Below are positions 26,253 through 35,503 of a stretch of DNA of 64,000 nt, in pieces. A program made the position numbers and the translations under genes. The stretch's first letter is position 1. Every line of letters begins with the position of its first letter. The notes below the pieces were generated by a model. It was not told the DNA's origin. It saw only the letters and a program-made list of their open reading frames with translations, and did no database searches. Origin of the DNA: Enterosoma sp964427595 (GTDB lineage: Bacteria > Bacillota_I > Bacilli_A > RFN20 > CAG-288). The stretch is taken from assembly GCA_964427595.1 (NCBI GenBank), contig CAYRUQ010000002.1, positions 12,306 to 76,305 of the forward strand. Direction: 5' to 3'.

Positions 26253-28268
26253 TCAAATTTGTCTTTCAGCTTCTTCGATCAAAGGAGTGATAGTCTCTTC
26301 GTCATAAACTAAGACACCGAGTTTTCTAGCTTTATCAAGTTTGCTTCCAGCTGCTTCACCAGCTAAAACAAAGGAGGTTGATTTAGAGACTGAGGAAGAA
26401 GAGATAGCTCCTAGATTCTCTAATCTCTTAGTCATTTCATCACGGGTGACTGATAAGGTACCAGTTAAAACAAACTTCTTACCTTTGAAGAAATTGTCAT
26501 TCACTTCTTTTCTTTGAGTTAAAAGATTAAAATTAACTCCAAACTCTCTAAATCTTTCAATATCATTCAAATTATCTTGATCTTTAAAATAATCGACGAT
26601 CTTCTCTGCGGTGATCTCACCGACATCAAGAAGAGTCGCTAATTCTAAGATATCAGCTTTGATCAAATTATCTAAAGAGAGGAAGTGCTCAGCTAAGACT
26701 GTAGCCGTCTTTTTACCGACTAACGGGATACCAAGTCCGCAGATGACTTGAACTAAATCATTCTTCTTAGATTTTTCAATCGCATCAAAGATGATCGCAA
26801 GACTTCTCTCTCCAAGTCCATCAAGCATCATCAATTCTTCTTTATGATCTTTGAGTGTATAAAAATCCGGTGTTCTTAAAAGTAATCCTTCGTTGAAAAG
26901 AGACTCGACCAACTTCTCACCGATACCTTTGATATCCATCGCTTGATCAGAGACGAAGAAAATCAGATGATTGATATTTCTAGACGAGCAGTGGTCGTTG
27001 ACACAATATGTTTGTCCTTGAACTCTCTTTAACTTTTCGTGGCAGTAGGGACACTCAGTAGGAAAGACATAAGGTTTTGAATCTGACTCTCTTCTATTTA
27101 AGATGACCTTTTCAACTTCAGGAATGACATCACCAGCTTTATGAAGAGAGACATAATCGTTGATTCTGATGTCTTTTTCTTTGATGAAATCTTCGTTGTT
27201 TAAAGTGGCTCTGCTGATTAAGGAACCAGCGACTCTCACTGGAGATAAGATAGCAGTTGGTGCCACTCTTCCGGTTCTTCCGACAGTGATCTCGATATCA
27301 AGAAGCTTAGTTGTCTGTTCTTCTGGTGGGAATTTATAAGCGATTTCCCACTTAGGAGTTTTCATCGTATAACCAATCTTCTCATAAAGACGCATGTCGT
27401 TAACTTTGATGACAAGTCCATCGATATCATAAGGAAGTGAAGGTCTCTTCTTGGCATACTCATGCATGTAAGAAATGACTTCTTCAATACCATAAACTAA
27501 TCTTCTTTCCGGATTAGTCTGAAGTCCTAAAGACTCGATGTATTTCAGAGCGTCTGAGTGTTTATCAAAACCAAGATTTAAAGCCTCAGGAACATAGTAC
27601 CAGAAAGCATCAAGTTGTCTTTTAGCAGTGATAGAAGAATCGAGTTGTCTAAGCGAACCAGCTGCGGCATTTCTCGTATTGGCAAATAAAGGTTCTCCGT
27701 TTTTTTCTCTTTCAGCATTTAAAGAAGCCAGTGAAGCTTTCGGCATATAGACTTCACCTCTGACCTCTAAATCACGCTTATCAGCAATCTCATAAGGGAG
27801 AGTCTTGATCGTCATGACATTGTTAGTCACATCTTCGCCGATATAACCATCTCCACGAGTGGAGGCGATATCTAATTTTCCGTCTTTAAAAACAAGAGAA
27901 CAGGCAAGACCATCGATCTTAACTTCACACATATATTCGACTTTCGAAAGACCAGTCAGTTTTCTGATCGTCTCATCAAAACCATATAATTCATCTTCAT
28001 TAAAGACATCTGCGATGGAGAGCATGTACTTCTCATGAGTAACTTTTTTAAAGGAAGCCGATACGCTTCCTCCGACTCTTGAGGTAGGAGAGAGTTTATC
28101 TCTTAATTCCGGTCTTTTTCGCTCTAAAAGTTGAAGTTCTTCCATCAGCCTGTCGTATTCAGCATCACTGACTGATGGTTTATCAAGGACGTAGTATTCA
28201 TAATTGTATTGTTTGAGGAGTTTGGTTAGTTCTTCAATGCGTTCTTTCTCTTGATCAAAAGCGCTCAT
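26253..28268 (-). CDS. ligA: NAD-dependent DNA ligase LigA
   Basis: LigA seals nicks in replication and repair using NAD. The 671-residue protein is full length. It has the Ia domain (YYVLDKPSVSDAEYDRLM), the adenylation lysine in CEVKIDGLACSL, RGDGYIGEDVT, the OB-fold RVAPTAILSPV, a four-Cys zinc finger (CPYCHEKL and CVNDHC), HhH motifs and a C-terminal BRCT domain (FKGKKFVLTGTL). It overlaps pcrA by ATGA, the pcrA-ligA pair known from Bacilli. Confidence 0.97.
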   Translation of the reverse strand: MSAFDQEKERIEELTKLLKQYNYEYYVLDKPSVSDAEYDRLMEELQLLERKRPELRDKLSPTSRVGGSVSASFKKVTHEKYMLSIADVFNEDELYGFDETIRKLTGLSKVEYMCEVKIDGLACSLVFKDGKLDIASTRGDGYIGEDVTNNVMTIKTLPYEIADKRDLEVRGEVYMPKASLASLNAEREKNGEPLFANTRNAAAGSLRQLDSSITAKRQLDAFWYYVPEALNLGFDKHSDALKYIESLGLQTNPERRLVYGIEEVISYMHEYAKKRPSLPYDIDGLVIKVNDMRLYEKIGYTMKTPKWEIAYKFPPEEQTTKLLDIEITVGRTGRVAPTAILSPVRVAGSLISRATLNNEDFIKEKDIRINDYVSLHKAGDVIPEVEKVILNRRESDSKPYVFPTECPYCHEKLKRVQGQTYCVNDHCSSRNINHLIFFVSDQAMDIKGIGEKLVESLFNEGLLLRTPDFYTLKDHKEELMMLDGLGERSLAIIFDAIEKSKKNDLVQVICGLGIPLVGKKTATVLAEHFLSLDNLIKADILELATLLDVGEITAEKIVDYFKDQDNLNDIERFREFGVNFNLLTQRKEVNDNFFKGKKFVLTGTLSVTRDEMTKRLENLGAISSSSVSKSTSFVLAGEAAGSKLDKARKLGVLVYDEETITPLIEEAERQI

Positions 28269-30577
28269 GCTTCATCCTCCCTCATCTTTCTAAAAGTAGG
28301 GAAACCGATTACCAACGACTTTAAGCCTGCTTCTGGAAATGTTACCAATATCTTATTATTCTCAACAGAGATGACTTCACCGACACCAAAAGAAGTGTGG
28401 ATTACTTTATCACCAACTTGATAGCTATCTTTATTTTGAGAGATATTAACCCGACTAGTAGAAGCAGTCGCAAATTGTTTAGCTTTCATCTTTGAGGCGT
28501 TAATATTTTTCATCTTATGAGAACCAGTATAGGCTTCTCTTTCTGTAGGAACATAAGACTGCTTTTCAGCATTTCTAGTAAAGCCGGCTTCTTTTAAGAA
28601 ACGAGAGGGAACGAATTGTTCTTTGGAGAAATAATCAAAACCGGAAAAAGAAGAAAGATAAAGCTCCTTTTGAGCACGAGTCATACAGACATAACAAAGT
28701 CTTCTTTCTTCTTCGATTTTCTCAAAAGGATCAGCGGACATGATAGCATGGCTGGATGGGAAAATATTCTCGTTGAGTCCAGTGACAAAGACATAAGGAA
28801 ATTCCAAACCTTTTGAAACATGTCCAGTCATCAGTGAGACTTGATCTGTATCATTCATCGTATCTTGATCACTTTGAAGAGCGACGCTGATTAAAAACTC
28901 ACTCAAAGTATTAGGAATCAACTCTCCATCCATATTGAGCTGATCTTTCTCCAAGAAACCCTGAATGTCATGAAGAAGCTCGTTGACATTATCAACCTTC
29001 GATGTGGCTGTGCTAGCAGTGAAAGCATACTTATTCTCTTTCTTGATATCTTCGGCTTTCACATAATTTAAAAACCCTGTATCATTCAAATAAGTTCTGA
29101 TACCAGTTATCAATTTGAAGTTATCTTCATGAGAATCTAAAAGAGTTTTAAAGCTCTTATAAGCATCGAAGAAACGTTTTAAAGCTAGCTTAGTATTGTT
29201 AGGTAATCTTAGTTCATCAGAGTGTAAATAAAAGACATCAAACAAAGTGCAATCATAATTAGCAGCTAACTCACTCGCTTTATTTAAAGTGACTTCTCCG
29301 ACTCCTTTACTAGGTGCCTGAAGAATTCTTTTAAAAGAGATGTCATCTGGTGTGATCGCTAATCTTAAATACGAAAGAGCATCTTTGATTTCAGCTCTTT
29401 CATAGAACTTTAAGCCTCCATAAATCTCATAAGGAATTCTAAAAGATGTCATTTGTTTCTCTATCTTGTTAGATAAATAGTTAGCTCGATAAATGACAGC
29501 GATATCTTTGTATTTCACATCTTGTTCACTAACCAGTTTAGAGATGGTATTAGCGATATGATACGCTTCTTTATCTTGATCGAATGCCAAATAATATTCA
29601 ACCTTTTTGCCTTGGATTTTACTAGCGGCATTAAGATCTTTTTTGACTCTATTTTTATTGCACTGAATCAGTTTATTAGCGGTATCTAATATCTCTTGAG
29701 TAGAACGATAATTATCATCAAGAATGACTGATTCAAGATCAGGAAAATCTCTTTCTAACCTGTTCTTGATGATGTCATTCTTAGCACCTCTCCAGGTGTA
29801 GATAGTCTGATCTGGATCACCGACGACTGTCAAACTGCTATCTTCACCTAAGAAGAGACGGACGATCTCATACTGAAGATAGTTAGTGTCTTGAAACTCA
29901 TCGACGAGAATCGCTTTAAAACGATTTCTCCAATATTTTCTGATCTCCTTATTCTCTTTCATGATCTTATAAGTGAACATCAGAAGATCATCAAAATCGA
30001 CTAAGTTCTGCTTGAGAAGAAGTCTTTGATACTTACCATAAACATAAATCAGTTCCTTATAAGTGAAGGAACTATTATCAGGCACATCATCTTCAGTGAC
30101 ATCCTCGAGGAATTTACCATCAGTTTTCAGACTAGAGATCTTAGAGACAACCGAGCTGACAAACGCTTTTGAATTCCCTTTAATCATCGTTGAGAAGATG
30201 TCTTTGTAGATGTTTTTTTGATCAGTATCATCAAGGATAGTGAAGTTTTGCGAGTGGTTAGGAAGAGCTGTTATCTCTTTTCTTAAAAAGCGATAACAAA
30301 AGCCATGGAAGGTGGAGATTATCGGATGGCCATCAGCTTTAAAACCGTCATCTTGAAGAATCTTAGAGACACGACTTTTCATTTCATTAGCCACTTTATT
30401 AGTGAAGGTTATAGCGACTATATCAGACGGTTTGATTCCAGACTTTATCAAATATGCAAGACGATAAGTCAAAGTCCTCGTCTTACCAGTTCCAGCACCG
30501 GCGATGATTCTCAGATGTTTAGCTTTAGATGTGCAAGCTAAGTATTGTTTCGGGTTTAAATCTTGTTCAAAATTCAT
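28265..30577 (-). CDS. pcrA: ATP-dependent 3'-5' DNA helicase PcrA
   Basis: PcrA is the essential UvrD-type helicase of Gram-positive bacteria, acting in repair and in clearing RecA or transcription conflicts. The 770-residue protein has Q motif LNPKQYLA, Walker A GAGTGKTRTLTYR, ITFTNKVANEMKSR, VDEFQDTN, GDPDQTIYTWRGA and VSLMTGHVSKGLEFPYVF. The C-terminal tail has the PcrA tudor-like piece VGDKVIHTSFGVGEVI. The ATG at 30577 was chosen over an in-frame TTG at 30589. Confidence 0.96.
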   Translation of the reverse strand: MNFEQDLNPKQYLACTSKAKHLRIIAGAGTGKTRTLTYRLAYLIKSGIKPSDIVAITFTNKVANEMKSRVSKILQDDGFKADGHPIISTFHGFCYRFLRKEITALPNHSQNFTILDDTDQKNIYKDIFSTMIKGNSKAFVSSVVSKISSLKTDGKFLEDVTEDDVPDNSSFTYKELIYVYGKYQRLLLKQNLVDFDDLLMFTYKIMKENKEIRKYWRNRFKAILVDEFQDTNYLQYEIVRLFLGEDSSLTVVGDPDQTIYTWRGAKNDIIKNRLERDFPDLESVILDDNYRSTQEILDTANKLIQCNKNRVKKDLNAASKIQGKKVEYYLAFDQDKEAYHIANTISKLVSEQDVKYKDIAVIYRANYLSNKIEKQMTSFRIPYEIYGGLKFYERAEIKDALSYLRLAITPDDISFKRILQAPSKGVGEVTLNKASELAANYDCTLFDVFYLHSDELRLPNNTKLALKRFFDAYKSFKTLLDSHEDNFKLITGIRTYLNDTGFLNYVKAEDIKKENKYAFTASTATSKVDNVNELLHDIQGFLEKDQLNMDGELIPNTLSEFLISVALQSDQDTMNDTDQVSLMTGHVSKGLEFPYVFVTGLNENIFPSSHAIMSADPFEKIEEERRLCYVCMTRAQKELYLSSFSGFDYFSKEQFVPSRFLKEAGFTRNAEKQSYVPTEREAYTGSHKMKNINASKMKAKQFATASTSRVNISQNKDSYQVGDKVIHTSFGVGEVISVENNKILVTFPEAGLKSLVIGFPTFRKMREDEA

Positions 30578-30595
30578 AGTGATTTCCAAGTGAAA

Positions 30596-30604
30596 ATTAT
30601 ACCA
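30596..30604 (-). promoter_or_regulatory. Extended -10 promoter of pcrA-ligA
   Basis: On the minus strand TGGTATAAT (30604-30596) is an extended -10 element. It lies 19 bases before the pcrA ATG and gives a very short leader. No good -35 is seen. Confidence 0.6.
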
Positions 30605-30734
30605 AAATTTTGCCTCTCTTTCCTTTCTTTGAAGATGTGAGTAGGAAAAAGAACATAGAAGCTTTTGGGTCTCTTAAAACTGATTATTGAAAATCTCGTT
30701 AAACAGCTGATTTTATCTCTTATCTACTAATAAA

Positions 30735-33206
30735 TTATTCAACCGACTTTAAAGACTCAGCCATGTTGATCTTCTTAGCTTTGAGATTGAGGAAGGTTGA
30801 GATGATGAAAGAAGAGCCGATCGCAATAGCAAATGAAATCAAATAGGTGTACCACTGTATGTGATAGATAAATGTCATCAAATTAGTTTGATTGATTTCT
30901 AAAACTAAGACCATCAATGGATAACCAAAGAATAATCCAATCAAAGCACCCACTAAAACATCGAGCATGATCTCTATATTAAGAGTCTTTGAAATCTCTC
31001 TATATTTGAAACCGAGAACTTTCATCGTAGCGATATCACGAGTTCTCTCAGCTATATTAAGACTCGTCAAGTTATAAAGAACGACTACTGAGAGAAGAAT
31101 AGCGAAGATCTTGACGATATTAGTCATAGTTGAAATGGTGGATAGAATCTGGTCTGCTTGCTCTAGATAATCTTCTCCAGTCATTATCGTCAAGATAGAA
31201 AAGTTTTCAGTTAATATCGAAACCATCGAATCAATATCAACACCATCTTCAACAGTTATGTAATATCCAGAAACAGTGAATGAATTAGACGGATACTCCG
31301 AGACTAAATCATAGATTCCTTTTAAGAATGAGGATTCAAAGATATAAGTGACTTCCTTGGTATAAACAGTAGAATTGACGATCATTCTGATTTGATCACC
31401 GACTTCAACATCCAGACTATTTGCTGTATCGACATCCAAAGAGACACCAGAATCAACACCGACAGGAACTAACAAGAAAGAAGAGTCTTCTTCAACTAGA
31501 TTGAGATCAACACTGACTTGAGAAGTGTTATCAGATGATGCAGTGATCGGATAGCTATAATAAGCTTCGACTCTCTCTATCCCATCAATCTCAGAGGCTT
31601 CCTCAACGAAAGTAGAGCTGTTTGATTCTAAAACACACATGATGTCGATGTTTTGGTTGGTACTGAAGTCTAGAGCGATATCATAATCAAGGGTGTCCAT
31701 GATACCAAAGCCACAGACTAACATAGCCGTACAACCAAGGGTACCAAGTACCACCATAATCGACTTGCCTTTCTCCTTAAAGATATTTCTAAAGGCCATT
31801 CTTAAAGAGATGGAAGTATGACGAGAAGAGAAGGAATCAGTCTTGACCGGTTTAGCTTTGCTCTTACTACCCTTAGGTTTTAAAGTCTCACACGGTTTCT
31901 CTCTGATGACCTTAAAAGAAATCATGAAAGCACAAAGACCGGAAATTAAGATCAAAAGACAAATCATCAGTATCGATAAAGGATAGAAGAAACTGATGGA
32001 TACGGAAGGAAGATCCCAGAGGAGGTCATACTTCATCGATAAAATAGCAGGAATCATCAAAGGACCGACGATGAATCCTAAGACAGCACCTATCAGACAT
32101 AAAATCATTCCATAAGTTGTGTAATGAGCATAAATCTTTCTTGAAGGAACACCGATTGCTTTCATCGCACCTATTTGAGAACGTTCTTTAATAATCATCT
32201 GAGAGAGTGTTGTCAAGATGACAAGAAGTGATACTAAAAAGAAGATGACTGGGAAGACGAAAGTGAGTGCCATCGCCTGATCACATTCCTGTTTTAATTC
32301 CTCATACTGCGACATCTCTGTGCTAAGGACACAGGAAAGAACATCATCACTATCAGAAAAGTAATTCTCTATCGCTTCTAAACAAGCATCAGGATCTGTT
32401 GATGTGAATAGGTACTGATTCTCCATATACGGGAATAGAGTGGTGATGATAGAAGAATCAAGCTGTATATTTAAAAGAGAGAGAAAAGAGTTGATACGAT
32501 CGATATCAATATACTGGACTAAGAAATCCCACAAGATATCAGCTACATAACTTTGATCAGCGTAGATAGTAGTCAAAGACATCGTGGAACTTTGAACAGC
32601 TTCTGGATGATACATGATGCCACTGACTTCAAAAGTTAAAGATATCTCTTCTTCAGTCAATGGATTAGTGACACCATCTCTAAGAAACCTACCTATCAAA
32701 CTGACTATCTCATCATCAAGATTGAGATAAGAAGTCTGGAGAGATAAATTCAACTCAGAACCGACTTCTAAGTTATTAGAAGAAGCATAAGTATCAGTGA
32801 TAGTCAGCCCTCTTTCACCTTCAATCATGTAAGGGATAGAGATAGTTGAGTCATCTTCAGCCATCACGAAATAAGCGATTGTATTTCCGTGATAAACCGG
32901 AAGATACACCCTTCCTTCAACATCATCGACAGCATCAAGAGAAGTGAGATTGTTCTTCTGCTGAATCGTAAGAGGAGAAGAGACAGTCAGATAAACATCG
33001 GCATAATTAGTCTGTTCATAAAGAAAATCAGCTCTCTCTTGAATATTCTCAGCATTAGAAGTTAAACCACTGAAAAGACAAACAGAAAGGAAAGAGATGG
33101 CGATGACAGAGATGAGCTGTTTCCAGTTTTTAAATAAAGATCTCAGAAGGTTCTTTAAAAGAAGATGAGTGGTTGCCTGAGCTTCATCGTAATCGTGCTT
33201 CACCAT
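30735..33206 (-). CDS. ABC transporter permease, FtsX/MacB type with two FtsX domains
   Basis: The 823-residue permease has one N-terminal membrane helix (about 37-55), a large outside domain (about 56-315), three helices (about 315-430), then a second FtsX-like set with one helix (about 480), a second outside domain and three C-terminal helices. Such mechanotransmission permeases do not usually move substrates through a channel but drive release of lipids, lipoproteins or peptides. It overlaps the upstream ATPase gene by 7 bases. The substrate is unknown; antimicrobial peptide resistance is one common role in the family. Confidence 0.88.
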   Translation of the reverse strand: MVKHDYDEAQATTHLLLKNLLRSLFKNWKQLISVIAISFLSVCLFSGLTSNAENIQERADFLYEQTNYADVYLTVSSPLTIQQKNNLTSLDAVDDVEGRVYLPVYHGNTIAYFVMAEDDSTISIPYMIEGERGLTITDTYASSNNLEVGSELNLSLQTSYLNLDDEIVSLIGRFLRDGVTNPLTEEEISLTFEVSGIMYHPEAVQSSTMSLTTIYADQSYVADILWDFLVQYIDIDRINSFLSLLNIQLDSSIITTLFPYMENQYLFTSTDPDACLEAIENYFSDSDDVLSCVLSTEMSQYEELKQECDQAMALTFVFPVIFFLVSLLVILTTLSQMIIKERSQIGAMKAIGVPSRKIYAHYTTYGMILCLIGAVLGFIVGPLMIPAILSMKYDLLWDLPSVSISFFYPLSILMICLLILISGLCAFMISFKVIREKPCETLKPKGSKSKAKPVKTDSFSSRHTSISLRMAFRNIFKEKGKSIMVVLGTLGCTAMLVCGFGIMDTLDYDIALDFSTNQNIDIMCVLESNSSTFVEEASEIDGIERVEAYYSYPITASSDNTSQVSVDLNLVEEDSSFLLVPVGVDSGVSLDVDTANSLDVEVGDQIRMIVNSTVYTKEVTYIFESSFLKGIYDLVSEYPSNSFTVSGYYITVEDGVDIDSMVSILTENFSILTIMTGEDYLEQADQILSTISTMTNIVKIFAILLSVVVLYNLTSLNIAERTRDIATMKVLGFKYREISKTLNIEIMLDVLVGALIGLFFGYPLMVLVLEINQTNLMTFIYHIQWYTYLISFAIAIGSSFIISTFLNLKAKKINMAESLKSVE

Positions 33207-33904
33207 TCTATGTTCTCAAGACTTTCTTTACGAGGGAAGGTGGAATTTTCAATGATTTCACCATCACCGATTCTTATCAATCTTGTGGCTGTTTGAGCAA
33301 GTTTTGAGTTATGAGTGACGATGATGACAGTAGTATGGAATTTCAAAGAGAGTGAATAAAGAAGCTGGATAATCTTTGTTCCTGTTTTAGAATCAAGAGC
33401 ACCAGTAGGTTCATCGCATAAAAGAAGCTTCGGGTTCTTGACGATGGCTCTAGCGATAGAGACTCTCTGTTGTTCACCGCCAGAAAGTTGACCAGGGAAG
33501 TTACCAGCTCTCTTAGTCAAACCGACATCCTCTAAAACTTCTTTCGTCTTTAAAGGATTCTTGACGATAGAAGCAGCTAAATCGACATTCTCATATGCAG
33601 TCAAATTATTTAACAAGTTATAAAACTGAAAGATGAAGCCGATATCATTCCTTCGAAAGCTTTCTAACTCTTTGGCGTCCGCTTTAGAAATATCTCTTCC
33701 GTTAAAAATATATTGACCAGAAGTGGCGGTATCCATGCCCCCAAGAAGGTTCAAAAGAGTGGTTTTACCCGCTCCGGAAGCACCTAAGATAACGACAAAT
33801 TCACCTTCATCGATAGTGAAAGAGACTTGCTTCAAAGCTTGCACTTGAGCAGTCTTCTCACTCCCATAAACCTTAGTTAAATCTTTTGCTTCAATAAATG
33901 CCAT
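33200..33904 (-). CDS. ABC transporter ATP-binding protein, MacB/LolD type
   Basis: The 234-residue protein is a complete ABC ATPase with Walker A GASGAGKTTLLN, Q-loop GFIFQFYNLL, signature LSGGEQQRVSIARAI, Walker B LLLCDEPTGALD and switch IIVTHNSKLA. The TGALD and FIFQ-Y-L patterns are typical of the MacB/LolD group that pairs with FtsX permeases like the next gene. It is transcribed first in the pair, from a region with a palindromic operator candidate. Confidence 0.93.
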   Translation of the reverse strand: MAFIEAKDLTKVYGSEKTAQVQALKQVSFTIDEGEFVVILGASGAGKTTLLNLLGGMDTATSGQYIFNGRDISKADAKELESFRRNDIGFIFQFYNLLNNLTAYENVDLAASIVKNPLKTKEVLEDVGLTKRAGNFPGQLSGGEQQRVSIARAIVKNPKLLLCDEPTGALDSKTGTKIIQLLYSLSLKFHTTVIIVTHNSKLAQTATRLIRIGDGEIIENSTFPRKESLENIEW

Positions 33905-33947
33905 CGCTATTCCCCTACTACTAACAGAATATTATTTTAAAAAATAA

Positions 33948-33988
33948 GTACTAAAAACTATTAGTGAAACTTTCAAAAATTGCACTAA
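33948..33988 (-). promoter_or_regulatory. Promoter and palindromic operator candidate of the ABC exporter
   Basis: On the minus strand TTGAAA (33976-33971), 17 bp, TAGTAC (33953-33948) is a fair promoter. Arms TTAGTGAAA (33961-33969) and TTGCACTAA (33980-33988) are inverted with 8 of 9 positions matching and flank the -35, as a repressor site would. The rest of the 238-bp gap holds the tRNA-Gln terminator. Confidence 0.45.
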
Positions 33989-34101
33989 TTTCTCCATTTG
34001 AAAAAAGAAAGCGTTTCAAAATTAAAAAAGCTAACACCAAAGTTATGTTGAATAAAGCACCTATCAATGTTAAAAAATTTCAGCAGAACAATTAAATCAC
34101 T

Positions 34102-34129
34102 AAAAAACCGGAAGGAATTCCCCTCCGGT
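34102..34129 (-). terminator. Terminator after tRNA-Gln
   Basis: On the minus strand ACCGGA and TCCGGT form a stem (34129-34106) followed by TTTTTT. It lies just 3' of the tRNA. Confidence 0.8.
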
Positions 34130-34142
34130 AAACTTCTTAACG

Positions 34143-34214
34143 CTGGGGTACTTGGATTCGAACCAAGGCATCGCAGTTTCAGAGACTGTTGTCTTACCGC
34201 TTGACTATACCCCA
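34143..34214 (-). tRNA. tRNA-Gln (anticodon CTG)
   Basis: A full cloverleaf is readable on the minus strand: acceptor TGGGGTA pairs with TACCCCA, the D arm has AAGCGGTAA, the anticodon loop is CTCTGAA, and the T arm carries GGTTCGAATCC. The discriminator is G and CCA is not encoded. The first anticodon-stem pair (27-43) is an A-C mismatch. It reads CAG codons. Gln charging here depends on GatCAB, encoded 8-12 kb away. Confidence 0.93.
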
Positions 34215-34229
34215 AGAAAGGCAAAGACT

Positions 34230-34258
34230 AATATAGTTTTTAACACCCGATTTGTCAA
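34230..34258 (-). promoter_or_regulatory. Consensus sigma-A promoter of tRNA-Gln
   Basis: On the minus strand TTGACA (34258-34253), 17 bp, TATATT (34235-34230), ending 16 bases before the tRNA. Confidence 0.85.
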
Positions 34259-34274
34259 CTAGATAGAGGCGCTT

Positions 34275-34748
34275 TCACTTGTTATAAGTGTGCCCGCTTG
34301 CAGAAAGAAAGTATCGATAAATCTGTTCTAAAAGAATCAGCAAAGCGTGATAATGAGTGAAAGTCAACTTAGAAAGAGAAAAAGAAAAGTTCGCTCTTTT
34401 TCTAAGTGAATCAGAAATACCATTTGATGAACCGATATAAAAGACGAGATTTCCATGTGTCGAGATGATAGAAGCCAGTTTCTCTTGAAATTGAAAAGAA
34501 GAAAGTTCAGGAGCATGAATATCACAAAGGATGAGAAAATCATCTTTTTTAAGTCTCTTTAAAACAGTTGAGGCTTCTTTTTCAAGAGCAGCATCTATAT
34601 CTTTCTGACTATCAGAAGAAGGAGTCTCCTCCTTTAAAAGAGTCAAATCAATCTTCGAATGAGGAGTGATTCGGACAAGATAGTATTTGTAGAGTTCATC
34701 AAGAGCTTTATCTTTGCTTTTACCAGGCATCAAAAGATGGATGTTCAT
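34275..34748 (-). CDS. rlmH: 23S rRNA pseudouridine-1915 N3-methyltransferase RlmH
   Basis: RlmH is a small SPOUT-fold enzyme that methylates pseudouridine 1915 on assembled ribosomes. The 157-residue protein has the length and landmarks of the family: a beta-start MNIHLLMPGKSKDKAL, FYIGSSNGIS (usual IGGSxG) and the C-terminal LSKLTFTHYHALLILLEQIYR. The usual final PYHK is TYNK here. It overlaps walJ by ATGA and is the last gene of the gdpP operon, as in Bacillus. Confidence 0.92.
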   Translation of the reverse strand: MNIHLLMPGKSKDKALDELYKYYLVRITPHSKIDLTLLKEETPSSDSQKDIDAALEKEASTVLKRLKKDDFLILCDIHAPELSSFQFQEKLASIISTHGNLVFYIGSSNGISDSLRKRANFSFSLSKLTFTHYHALLILLEQIYRYFLSASGHTYNK

Positions 34749-35503
34749 CTCTTAGTTCCACCTTTGGTCTCTTCAGTCGCTGATGCGATCTTAACTGAGA
34801 CATCAGGAAGATAACCTAGTTGTTCCATCATCACTTTTTGATAAGTGTTAATAGCAATCTTAGGAGTATTACATTCTTCAGAAAGATGGGCGAGCACCAC
34901 TTCTTTAGTCGTAGATGTTAAAAAGATAGAAAGATAATAAGAGCAATCTAAATTAGAAAGATGCCCTTGATCAGAGATGATTCTTTTGACGAGATAATCA
35001 GGTCTTGATGACTCATAAAGCATCTTCGGATCATGATTGCTCTCTAAGATGTAATATGTCGCACCCGAAAGCTTAGAATGATACTTCTCGGGGATGAAGC
35101 CAGTATCAGTGATATAAACGAGTTTTTCATCACCTTCATAAATGATGAAACCGAGCGTGTTTTTAGCATCATGAGAGAGTTGTATCGTCTCGATTTTAAA
35201 ATCACCGATGAACAGAGTTTGATCAGGAAAAAGATGATTACTTTCTAAAACATCAGTATCAGGAAGCTTCAATGAGGAGGAATAGACTTTCGCAACAGGA
35301 GCAGAGGAGACATTCGAAGAATGATCAGAATGCTCATGGGTGATTAAAAAAGCGTCGATATCATCAAAGGAATGAGAATAACCATTGAGAGCTTTGTTCA
35401 CTCTTTTTTTAGAGATACCAAAATCGATAAGAAGGATCGTGTCTTTAGAGAATATTAAAGTCGCATTACCTTTTGATCCGGAAGAGATGACATCAAAATT
35501 CAT
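34745..35503 (-). CDS. walJ: Metallo-beta-lactamase fold exonuclease WalJ/YycJ
   Basis: The 252-residue protein starts FDVISSGSKGNATLI and has the metal-binding THEHSDHSSN motif, then later histidines in SHDAKN and VLAHLSEECN. This is the WalJ/YycJ type, reported as a 5'-3' exonuclease involved in mismatch repair. The usual walRK neighbours are absent here; it follows dnaB. The ATG at 35503 has GGAGAG about 9 bases upstream; an in-frame GTG at 35512 is too close to that site. It overlaps dnaB by 11 bases. Confidence 0.88.
   Translation of the reverse strand: MNFDVISSGSKGNATLIFSKDTILLIDFGISKKRVNKALNGYSHSFDDIDAFLITHEHSDHSSNVSSAPVAKVYSSSLKLPDTDVLESNHLFPDQTLFIGDFKIETIQLSHDAKNTLGFIIYEGDEKLVYITDTGFIPEKYHSKLSGATYYILESNHDPKMLYESSRPDYLVKRIISDQGHLSNLDCSYYLSIFLTSTTKEVVLAHLSEECNTPKIAINTYQKVMMEQLGYLPDVSVKIASATEETKGGTKR

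Noticed and set aside
34006..34019. GAAAGCGTTTC near 34007, cre-like core
   Set aside because: Only 11 of 14 positions fit, and it lies upstream of the likely ABC promoter with no clear target. It is too weak beside the site at 5646.
33985..34224. Open frame of 79 codons on the minus strand
   Set aside because: It runs across tRNA-Gln, its terminator and its promoter region and has no ribosome binding site; it is a chance frame.
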